A program made the translations under genes and the position numbers. Shown piece by piece: positions 35,917 through 46,403 of a DNA stretch of 64,000 nt. The first letter of the stretch is position 1. Each line of letters opens with the position of its first letter. The DNA is from Phoronis australis (Eukaryota; Phoronida; Phoronidae). The stretch spans positions 62,001 through 126,000 of the forward strand of contig NMRA01000676.1 in the NCBI GenBank assembly GCA_002633005.1, read 5' to 3'. The notes under the pieces were generated by a model. It had not been told where the DNA came from and did no database searches. It saw only the letters and a program-made list of their open reading frames with translations.

Positions 35917-36569
35917 CTGTAACGAAATAAAATAATAACCTGTCATTTATACGCACCGGGATTTTCCGCGTACTGAGATGAGCCCACCCGATGAAACGCC
36001 CTTGGGCGTTTATTCCAAAAATTATGCCGAATAAACGCCCATGGTGTCAAGTGTCCAGATAGTGGGGCGTTTATTCGGAAAATGTCTTCTTAAAAGCCCA
36101 CTCAGCGTGAACTTTTAGCCTCCAATTCAGTTTTGTGGAACATTTATCATTTATAAAAACGAACAAAGTGTTGGCGAACTAAGTATTCATTAATTAAAAA
36201 TAAAAACAGTTTTATGCAAAAAAATCGCTGATATTTTCATATTAGCCGGGGCTGTGACTTTCCGTTTACACGCTCCCCTTCATTTTCCGAATACACGCCC
36301 ATGGGCTTATCTACGGAAAACCCCGGTAGTGTGGGATATGAATGTATATCTATGTCATGAACAAGACCATTTAAAGCCTTCAGATTTTGTAGTTTTAACA
36401 TGCCGAAACGATTGCGCGAAGCGTCCGTTCCAGGATCTATAAATGCATATTGAACAGTGTACACAAGCTTACCTGACTTGCAATCAATGCTTGCCATCAC
36501 AAGTAGAGTGAAACAAAGTAAAGTCGCTGCAATCATTCTTGTTCCAATCTTGTTGCTGAAATGTGTCAT
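35300..36569 (-). CDS. unrecognised secreted, disordered protein (two exons)
   Basis: Exon 1 is 36569-36473 (GTAAGC donor, phase 1) and exon 2 is 35916-35300 (acceptor TTATTTCGTTACAG). The frame continues exactly across the junction and gives about 237 residues. Residues 1-32 carry a hydrophobic core, M-I-A-A-T-L-L-C-F-T-L-L-V-M-A-S, that looks like a signal peptide. The mature part has no Cys, is rich in Thr, Asn, Ser, Lys and Gly, has several N-x-S/T sites, and contains K-R at the start of exon 2 and again near the C-terminus. No domain is recognised, so I give no function. A matrix, prohormone-like or mucin-like role is conceivable. The C-terminal end is the first in-frame stop; a further exon replacing the last residues cannot be excluded. 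Confidence 0.5.
36473..36569 (-). CDS. secreted orphan protein, exon 1 (signal peptide)
   Basis: First in-frame Met at 36569; the second, M-I-A-A-T, fits a signal peptide better. Ends ...D-C-K-S plus one base before GTAAGC. Confidence 0.5.
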
Positions 36570-36629
36570 TAAACTGCCGTATACCGGTAATATGCCATGA
36601 GCAAGAGACGTCTTTTAAGACATCGGACA

Positions 36630-36675
36630 TCACGGACATCGTCTAATGTTTAAAAACATTAGACGATGTCCGTGA
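36630..36675. repeat. perfect 21-bp inverted repeat (4-base loop)
   Basis: TCACGGACATCGTCTAATGTT, then TAAA, then its exact reverse complement ending at 36675. It lies about 60 bp upstream of the start of the minus-strand secreted gene, so it could sit in its promoter or 5' UTR. Confidence 0.9.
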
Positions 36676-39600
36676 CCACAGACGTATTTTTTTTCTTTGA
36701 GCAACAATGGTGGAAAGTTGCCGGGCCCCAGGAATATCAGAAGTTGATTTTTTTAAAACTAGGCGTACGCCAGTTGCTCACGAGGCAAAGTAAATATCAA
36801 CAAAATCAAGGGTATCACGCATTCAAGGTGCCTTTTTGTTTTCACCAGATATGGGAGCCGCGTCAACCGAAAGGTTTCGGACTGGCGTTTTTATTATCAG
36901 CTTTTTTTAGTTCACAAGAAGTAAAGTGCAGAGTCATTCAACTGTGACGGTCATGTGGTTGATGGCCACTAGAAGTTAGTAAAATTAAACGTAAACTTTC
37001 TGCATTAAAAGTAGTATATCTTGAAAAAATGATACCACAGTAAGGGAGGATTCTTAAAGATAAGTCTTGACTAAAATACAAGGGTACCAGACAATCTTAC
37101 ATGCGAACCTCGACTCATTTTGCCTTTTGTATGCACGATTTTTTTTTCGTAGTTTTGATGTTGATTTGAACGTATGATTTAGTAGCCGAGAGAATGATTC
37201 AGTGGTTCTGACGTAAGATTCAAACTTGAAGGACATGCTTATGAATGTCTCGTCATACCCTAAAATGGCCTGTCTGAAAATTTCATGAATATTCAAAGTA
37301 ACGTAGAGGTAAATGTGTCTTCATGATTTTTTGAACTGATAAAAATTAGTCATGCCCAAGATGAAATAACTGGCCTTTAAATATTCGCATTATTCACAAG
37401 CACGTATTATTTTTATGTTTAACAGTCAGTCGAGCACTTCTTGCTATGTATTACTCGTATTAATCCCATATTTTAAACGATGAAAACTGACTGTTTGGTG
37501 CGTTTCCAGCAGCCTTCATAATTAATTGTATTTCCACGACGTTTCGACTTCTCTGGCCATCATCACGTGAACGACAAGCGCTGTTACGACGGTATGCACC
37601 GGCACCCACTGTTGCTGACAATTGTTAGATTAATAACTTTGGCCATTGGGCATCCGTGTGTCTTATATAATTTAAATTTCTCACCACTTCAAAGTTATCA
37701 TTTGTTGTTACACGTATCCGATTGAAATTTATGCACACTCCACGCTGCATTTTCAACTTTTTCTTTGATGCAGCTTCTGGTCACACGTATCCACAGATTT
37801 AAAAAAATTCCAAAACGCGAACATTTGAAAACACAGACTTTTAGAAACTTAAACATTTGAAAAATTAACGCAACGTATGGCTTTCAGATACGGGTTCTAT
37901 CCACGACACATATCCACAATTAAACAACTCTTTCGAGAAATGCCATTTCGAACATTTATGAGGATGGGCGAAAACGCAACTTAGTGACAACTTTGACATG
38001 ACGCGATCGTATTCATGTGGACAGGAAACTTTGAAGAAAACTCAAAAAGTTGCGTTTTCAGTGATGTTTGTTTATCCTTGTGGACCGGGAACTTTTTGAA
38101 AGCACCGAGAAAAACTCATGTGAACATGAGCTACAAGTATATACGTACCCGTATTTTTGCGTAACTTCGACAATCCTGTCACACAGAACAAATCGTTACT
38201 ATTGCAGGTGCGACGTTTGCTGCGTAGATTAAATGACCACCGAACCTTGTTAAAAACAAATAATCTCAGTGGCATGCGTAAAAGAAAAATGGTGTAAATC
38301 GAGAATTGATTGCTCCCGCGGCCCATTTCCAATTACAACACAATTTGAGAAGTACTTTTGACCTAATAACAATGTTCGAATAACAACTGGTAACCAAAAG
38401 GTGTTTCAAATATGTCATTTTAAGTTAATTTAAATGAACAAAACGACTTGGTCCATCCATTTGTTTTTGTTAATTAATAGTTTAAACGGGTCGAGCATCC
38501 CATTAGCTATCCAGAGTAACACACACAAACAACAAGACACGTTGTTAAACCCAAAGATCATCTTGGTACCCGAATTTTTCCGAGCTCCATTAGCTCAAAA
38601 TAGTTGTCAATTAGAAAATAATAAGTACGGTTGTACTGAACCCATGCAACTGAAGTCACAAAATAATATTCAATAAGAACCAGTCCGCAGACGCCTGGCG
38701 TGACGGGGCCAAAATCACCCCCTCCCCGTCCGTTGTCAAAGTCCGCCCGATGAACCGCCCAGGAAAATGTTTAATACCACGAACAAGACGATACATTTGT
38801 ACCGATGTTTCGACATTGCTAAATATCAGGTCTGAGATGGAACTTAACTTTTCGGCAAATCACCGAAGAAACGATCTGTAAAAGGCTTGCTTATCACATT
38901 TCACGCCGAGGCCTAATATTTGATTATGAAATCTGCCAGATTACATTATTCTCCAACATGCAGTCATATCTTTTTGGGGATATTTTAATAAACACCTATT
39001 AACAATCCCGTGAAATCATAACACAGTAAGCCAACAATTGTCAAATCCTTAATTAATAGAGTTCACTCTAAATAGACTATCACAGAAACGTACGATTGTG
39101 CGTAAAGATGTTCCCCATACGTATTTTTTACTAAAAACGGTTCGTGATTTTCATCTAGATCGCCATATTTTTCACAAGCTTGAAATTTGTTCACGAAACT
39201 TACAACTGAAATTCTGATCAATCACAGAGTACCCAGAACTGTTCAGACCATAACCTTTTAGTCTGTCAAACATGAAAAGATTATTGAACGTAAAGCGAAG
39301 CACCGGACTTAAAAGGCCGAGATAATTAAAACTTAGAAAAGCTTTTAAATTAATAGAGTTCACTCGTGTTCATCAGCAACACTGTACGGCAAAATCAGCG
39401 AACAATCCCAATCTTCGTTCTCCTGCATTAAAAAATTCGAACTTAATGATGGCAATCTCTGAAAAGGAGACAGTCAGTAGAACGAGGTTCAGTGACACTC
39501 ATTTGTTCGTGCTCACCAGCTTCACACTGATTTCATTTTGTGCCCCCAATTTTTTTCAGTGCTACGCTGCCACTGTTGTTACGTGTCAGAAGTGACATTG

Positions 39601-41820
39601 GTATCTGGAGCCGAAACTTAGACGTGAACTGACACTTTCCAAGCCTGTTCTGAAGCAATAAGTTCTTCTAAAGACCAGAGAACAATTCTAAACACTTTAA
39701 TGCATACCAATCTTTGTATTTGTTGCTAGTTACAGAAATTGTGGAGAGAAAAACGTTTAAATTCTGATACAAAAATAACTCACCACAAAGCCTACTCAAG
39801 GCAAACAATCAGTTCATCCATGTCAGCACCTTGACAATGAGGAGCTAAACAAGTCTACTACAGTCAGTCTACTCTGAAGATCATAGGCAACTTACGTCAT
39901 ACTGCTTCTTGATAAAGTAAGTAGTGAAAAGAGCACTTGTTTCAGTGCTGATGACGAAGTTCCCCAATTTAGGATAATCTTGTTAAGTTTAGACAAAGGT
40001 GAAATGCTCATGTTTTTAATCTGAAGTCCTCCAAAAACATTATTTAATTGGCCATTAACTTACATGCCTTTACAACCCAACAAATTCCTGTTTTAAAATC
40101 ACTTCCTTTTTTAAATAATCACTTTTCAGCTCCAAAATATAAGAAATCTAGTAGTAAACTACTTTAAGCACACAAGCAGGGTTTAAACAAACCAGTTTAA
40201 AGTCCCATGCATCACCACAATGTTTTAACTCTAGTTTTGAAAAGGAACCCTTCATTCTTAATAAGGTGGTTAACTTATCAGTTCTAATTGGGATAAAAAT
40301 GGACCAAACATAGTTCATTGTTTGCTTCCAAGGAAAAACTCATGGCCACAAACTTGACTCCGGCAGCCAGAACTGAGTTATTCCATTTTAGCTTGACCTA
40401 ATTAGGGTTACTTGGGAATTTAACATACTGGGTAGGCCTATTGCTGAACATACAAATGAATAACAGAGAAGAAAAAATCACCAACATTTTAAGTTTGGTC
40501 TGCACGTCACCTATTGGCCACATCACGTGACCTAATGAACAAAAGTTTACCTGGTTCAAGATTTACACACATATATATATATAGTGAAGGAAAAATGCCA
40601 AATATAATTGCCCTGTTATAAACCAGCATGCTTGGTAGAAGTAAGAAATCCAATCAAACTTGACAGCAGGAGTACTAACCTACTCATAACAGCACAACAG
40701 TATATGCACTACCAAGCCTGATTGAATTTCTGTAATTCATCCTTGGGCCTGACAGCTCAGTAGACTAAAATGCAAGCACACTTAGCAGAAAGTGCGGGGT
40801 TCTAGCACCGGACAGAGATCTTTTTGGTCATAACTGTAGGTTGCGAGATGTGACTAAAATACCGCATGTAAGAAGACTAACAATCATTACCTATAATGAT
40901 ATTTAATATATCCCACGCATGCACCCAGCCTTCAATATGGGGGGCTCGAATTCTTGGCGATGCGGACCTTTTACTAACAAATTAGTCAGCCGACTAAAAA
41001 AAGCACCACTACCGGAGCTGTACGTGCTGTGAATTGTGCGTTTGCACCATTTTAGTGGACTTTTATCTCATTTTCTCGCACTTTTTGTATCTCTGTGGCA
41101 GACCTTTTTGCCCACTTCGCCAAATGGTGGCGGGGGAGGGGGGCTGATTCGAGCCCCCATGGGTGCGCATGTATCCCTAGCATGAAATTGCTCTCAGTAA
41201 AGGTTCTTCTACTCATGACACAATGTATCTCTAGACACAAACACGACACAATTTAACTTCATCATTATTTGAGCGGCTTCTACTGTACAACCACAATGAC
41301 ACACATAGATTAATTTTTACCATGTAAATCACAATTTTGGAATTCATTTTGTCTGAATTTGAAGAATACCAGGAACACGATATTATACAATATTAGCAGA
41401 GTGAAAAATGCTCATTGTACAATAAAATTTCTCAATCACATGAATGTCTGGACAGCAACTGAGATATCCCCAAGAGGGAAAAGAAACAAGTTCATAAGAA
41501 CAAATGATGTCAGTTCAACACAACAACACTGCCATTATCTAGTTACTTCTACCATGACATCAATTTCCCACTTGTGGTAATCAGCCATACCAACATCAAC
41601 AACACAGTATACTTTTGCGACAGACTTCAAACAGGCAGTGCATTGTGGATTCAACCCGAGTTAAAAATGTTTCTTACATGTACTCAGATGCAAGGAATGC
41701 ACACGATACATTACATCTCGTCTGATCCAATAATACAGGGCAAAAATGTCCTTATACGTTTAAAAATCCCTTGTATACAGAGAGATACATTCTATAATCT
41801 GGTCTGTATAACAAATGGAT
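36676..41820. other. intergenic region
   Basis: No gene recognised. It contains a tRNA-like SINE head at 40745, a possible Penelope-type relic near 37530-37575 on the minus strand, and an 18-bp direct repeat (39051-39068 and 39348-39365). Confidence 0.5.
40745..40817 (+). mobile_element. tRNA-derived SINE head or tRNA pseudogene
   Basis: An A-box-like 'gacagctcagtagac' and a B-box-like 'ggttctagcacc' lie about 45 bases apart within a tRNA-sized stretch. The stems do not pair well enough for a functional tRNA, so an RNA polymerase III-type SINE remnant is the best reading. Confidence 0.4.
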
Positions 41821-42417
41821 TCAAATATCTAAAGGATTTAAACCAAACTCTATTAACACTTGTTTATTTTTAGCCTGAATCAACGTCGACATGTCTTCCC
41901 ATTTACGTTTTGACGAATCAATCTTTTCTATTAGAGCATCCAGTGTACTGTGCTGGGCAGATTCATATGCGACAGTCATCTGGTTAATCTTAACCTTTAG
42001 TATGGCAATCTCTTCATCCTTTTCGATGGTGATTCGTTCTTTCTCTTGCAATGTCTTCTTAAGCTCCGCCTGTGTCTGTTCTAATTGGTTTCTTGTCCTC
42101 TCTAGCTCTGCCTCCAGTAGATGTATCCTGTGACCCATTTCACTCTGCATTGTCTTGTACTGTCTAGTCATGTCCGAGCTGACCGCTTTATGATCAGTCA
42201 AGTTGGTCTGCAAGTCGTGTTGAGCATCCTCCATTTGCATCTTCATGACCTCCTGCGAGACCCTTGACCTACGAACTATATCCTTCCTCACAGCCAATTG
42301 GTCCTTCAAAGCTTCAATCTCCTCCATGGTTCTCTTGTATTTGTCTTCCAGCTCCAGTTCAGCATCATCCTTCTTCGCCTTCTTCTTCTTCTTCCCCTTC
42401 TTCTTTTTGGGCGGCAT
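41821..42417 (-). CDS. CCDC153: dynein regulatory complex protein 12 (CCDC153 homologue)
   Basis: 198 residues. The N-terminus M-P-P-K-K-K-K-G-K-K is very basic, followed by an acidic hinge and a coiled coil from about residue 22 to 180. The C-terminus, F-G-L-N-P-L-D-I, matches the F-G-L-x-P-L-D ending I remember for vertebrate CCDC153. The family belongs to the nexin-dynein regulatory complex between doublet microtubules of motile cilia and flagella, so expression in ciliated cells is expected. The whole coding region lies in one exon. A good acceptor (CTCATTACAG, exon from 42429) just upstream of the ATG suggests a spliced 5' UTR. No AATAAA is obvious close downstream on this strand. Confidence 0.85.
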   Translation of the reverse strand: MPPKKKKGKKKKKAKKDDAELELEDKYKRTMEEIEALKDQLAVRKDIVRRSRVSQEVMKMQMEDAQHDLQTNLTDHKAVSSDMTRQYKTMQSEMGHRIHLLEAELERTRNQLEQTQAELKKTLQEKERITIEKDEEIAILKVKINQMTVAYESAQHSTLDALIEKIDSSKRKWEDMSTLIQAKNKQVLIEFGLNPLDI

Positions 42418-42429
42418 TTTGTTGGTGAT
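42418..42429 (-). other. splice acceptor and 5' UTR of the DRC12 exon
   Basis: The minus strand reads a T-rich tract then CTCATTACAG, with 12 bases of leader before the ATG. It indicates that transcription begins further upstream. Confidence 0.5.
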
Positions 42430-42479
42430 CTGTAATGAGAAATTTGTGATGAAAAATAATCAAATCCAGTCTGCCAAGA

Positions 42480-44027
42480 AGATGAGTAAACGCAGATGAG
42501 ACGTCCTTGTTACGGTATTGTCTACAGACGGCAACATTTACTTACAGGAGTATTATCTGAGCACACAAATGAACGACTGTAACTCAGATTAGACTTGCTG
42601 TCTTCACCAGCTTGTGCACTCTTCTATATCTGCTAAGTAGTAACGAACACCCTGCATATCTATCCAGTACTTAGACATAAACTCTGCGTAAAATATTTCA
42701 AAATGCTTCTCCCTGTCATGAGGTCTTTGGTAGCTAGCTAGAGTTTCGCAAGCTGAAGACTATGATTGCAAATGTGGACAACTGTTTTGCATCCCCATCT
42801 GAGACATAGAGAATACAGAGTCCTTAATGAAAGACAGGCTACATGGCTCAGACAAAGGTGACAATCAAACTCCCGCCTTAACCACAGCGACTTCACCACA
42901 AAATCAAAGTGGCTACCAATGCAGTTGCGTTCTGTCCAAGAAGCAAATTTTGGATTGACCATCGTAAAATTGGTCTTGACTTCTTTCCTATACAGACGAC
43001 TAGTGACTTCTGACAGTTCACTGTGCCTTGTTGATGACACGCATTGAGAAGTCAATTTGAAAAGCATGGTCACAACCAACAATCAACTACCAGTTCTCTC
43101 GAAACAATGAAGTTATTTCCAATTTGACTAAGGAACAATTTGAGAGCAATTTCACAATGGCCAGTGATGTAAAAGTTGTTTTTTTTTGTGATGGAAGACA
43201 TGTTTCGCTACTTAGAGACCAGATTCCTCACCTGTATCCAAGTGCAGTACTGGAATTTGGTTACCGGGTAAATGGTCTCTGGGAATGAAGTGTTTTCAGC
43301 TCGAATGTGGAGTATAGGGGTGAAGGCCTGGGATTTGTACTATGGATTTGGTGTTTGCATGGTGTGAGACTGGATGTTATGGGCTTGGCCGGCCATGCAA
43401 TCATCCAGAGCACCCCCTGTTGATATGCTTACAAAAATGGGTTTGCTCAAATATAACTTCGTTCTATTCAGAAAGTAAAAAGGATTTGGCTGCTACTTAT
43501 TACATAATGTCCAAAATCAAGAGTTGGTTGGTCAGTCATGGGTTATAACTGCTTTAGCGGTGAGCACGAATATAAATTCCACTGCCAAAGGAGTTCAGAA
43601 GATAAAACGATAAATAACATATAAAAACCTGGCTGAGAATACAAGTGCTTGTACTGAGTTTCACATCATGATTGGTTCAAAGGACTCTACAGGCTGGCGG
43701 AGTAATTTCAATCACAGGTGTGAGCTAAGACATACATTTAGCAAAAAGAAGGTACCATATTCAGAAGCGTTCATGACCTTACAAGCTCCCCCCACGTGTT
43801 TTTAGACTTCGCTGAAATAAGCACCCAGACCATGAACATGTACATGTGAAAAATACCTTACCTACAGTTCTAAAATTCTACACTAACGTCTTCAATTTAT
43901 CAATAAGATCGGACAGTCCTGAAAAATCATTTTGACCATAATTTCTAAACCACCAGCCTCAAGTCTGCAAGTGTTAATTTCTTTAGTTACAATGCACACC
44001 TAGGTCAATTGCATTTACTCTTGACTG
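42480..44027. other. intergenic region
   Basis: No coding sequence or repeat recognised; the non-coding 5' exon of DRC12 probably lies here. Confidence 0.4.
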
Positions 44028-46402
44028 GCAAACGAACTCTGATGAATAACGCACGCGCTCGCTCACACACACACACGCAGACGAAATTCAAAACAAATGT
44101 CACGTGACAACAACATGTGTGTTCATCCATAGATTTTCTCATGTTGCGGGGTACGATCTAGCGCAATTGGACATAATCTGCAGTTAATCCCGACTCCACA
44201 GGAACGTTAAAAATATTAGGGAGGCTATTTGGAAAACTCAGAATTTCAGCTAATTTTTTGAGTCGAAACACTATTTTTATTCAAGAATTAAAGTTGCCCT
44301 ATCGACAATCGCAGTGACGCAAGTCAGAGGGTTTTCAGCATAATTTTCCGAAAAATGATCGTAATTTATAACAACAAAGTTTGATAGCAATGCACCATTT
44401 GTAAAAGTCTGTCACGGGTTACAGTTAATGTCACAGAGCGTAAATTTGACGAATCTTAGGTTCCGATTTCACCGGTATCGGAGACCGGGTTTCAACTGCC
44501 TGGAGGCTACAATAAGCGCAGCCCTGAAACGAATTTTTCTAAGCGCCCCGTGCGCTTATTAAGATAAACACGGTACTTTTCAAAACATTGATTTTCCCAA
44601 AACTTCAGTGACTGCAGATTCAATATCTAATACAGTACAACTGGTGCTTATAAACTTAAATTTTGAAAACAGAAAAACATAAATTTTAAAAACAGAAATT
44701 ACAACTAGTTTGGTGTGGCTTTGGTGATCAGTTTGCACACCTGAATTAGAATGAACATCAGAAATTTGGGTTCAGTTTCTAAGCTTCAAAACAAATACTG
44801 GCTTCAATAACTATGGTCAAAGTTAACACACAATTCACTAAATTACCTTTTGATGGGAAGCGTTGATCACACAAAGATGTCAGAGATCAGTTACTCTAGT
44901 GAATTATACTGTTACTAAGAACTCTACAATCAAAGATGGCTGTGCACCTGAATACTATGACCTTTTGACCTACTTTGATCAGGTTGCTATTGACAATTAT
45001 TATGCCCACATTGGGACCAAGGTAAAAACAAGGCTTCAACTTAAACAAATGGAAGGTGTATGGTTGAAAGTTTTTATTAAAATAAAGCAAATAAAAGTAT
45101 TAGTGTTTGAAATAGGGACTGCTTAAACCGAAGCAGAATTGGATATTAAACTTGTTCAATGGGGCATTGCCTTTATTCTACAAATTTTCAAAAAGTGTGA
45201 AAATATTAATAAAATGAAAAATCTATGTAATGTCTGTTCATGTAAAATTGATTTGCTGTATGTTATGTATTAAGTCTCCAAAACTGAATTTACAAAACCC
45301 AGCCATGTGAAAAATATAACACTGCTTCATACAACAGTAAATGTTCAATAATTTTGCATGCAAAACTTGTCAATATTACCACTTTTCTATTTTGAAGTAA
45401 CATTCTAAGATTAATCACAATTTTAATAAACATCCTGTACAGTGAAGAAATAATGAAGGAGAATTTTTCTTAAAATTTTAACTTTTGTTGACATAAGAAA
45501 CCTCACAAAAATCCACTATTGCCATAGTTTGTACTAAATAGGCAAAGCATTAAGGCAAACAAAGTTTATTGACACAGTATACCTATATTTGTCTGGTTTC
45601 TATTTGCCAAAGCTGTATACAGTAAGTTCTGAAGGTGCAAATTTCACAACCTGGTTGACACAACAATGCTCCTTAAATTAAATCTCCACCAAAGCTCAGT
45701 GGTTAATTATCAGTCCACGATCTACATACGAACAAGTATAAACAAATCTTAAATACCCTGCAATCAAGTTGTTTAATGAATTAGACAATTGAAAAAAATC
45801 CTGGCTAGCTCAAAACAAACCCAAAAGAGACATACTCAAATGCTTTACTATCAGAAGAAAACTACTGGCGTGCGTTCAGTAGACGCTAGGACCTATGCTA
45901 GGACCTAGCTAAAATCTGGTCAAGGTCACGTGTTCCCACTTAAAATACACGGCAATTACTCACGTAATCTCGCGAAGTCTTGCTTTTTAGCGAGGTCCTA
46001 GTGTTACTGAACGGGAGGCTGGTGTGTGTATGTGTTCCAAATTTAAGAAGGTTAGCAGATTTCAACTGGATCAATAAGCTCATTGACTGGATCCACTATA
46101 ACCTTACCCATGGCCATTGACAAGCCAGACAATAGAGGGCATAATTACAAAATATTCAGGTATAGAACTGTATCACTACAGGGAACCCTAACAGAGTAAA
46201 GGTCAGAAGAGTTGCACAACTACACTGACAGTGAGCAAAGTCAAAGTTTGCGGTGAGTTTTAACCAAAGTGGACCTCATTAGGATATTTTTTAACTTTGA
46301 AATCACCATTTGTATGTGAACATGAGTTCTGAACTTTCTTGTTAAATGTATAATCATTTAAGACATCAGAAGATCCAATAAAAATGAGTGAATAATTTTC
46401 CT
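44028..46402. repeat. tandem segment C, copy 1
   Basis: 2,375 bp repeated at 46404-48769 with a single N between. The first 0.8 kb differs by scattered substitutions and indels, while the part from about 44863 on keeps a constant offset of 2,367 bp. It includes a short CA run near 44067. No gene is present; the two identical 87-residue frames (44863 and 47230) are by-products. Confidence 0.85.
45873..46013. mobile_element. MITE-like element of about 141 bp with 21-22-bp terminal inverted repeats
   Basis: Left end CGTTCAGTAGACGCTAGGAC, right end the reverse complement of CGTTCAGTAACACTAGGACC. Within segment C, so it appears again at 48240-48380. Confidence 0.55.
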
Positions 46403-46403
46403 N

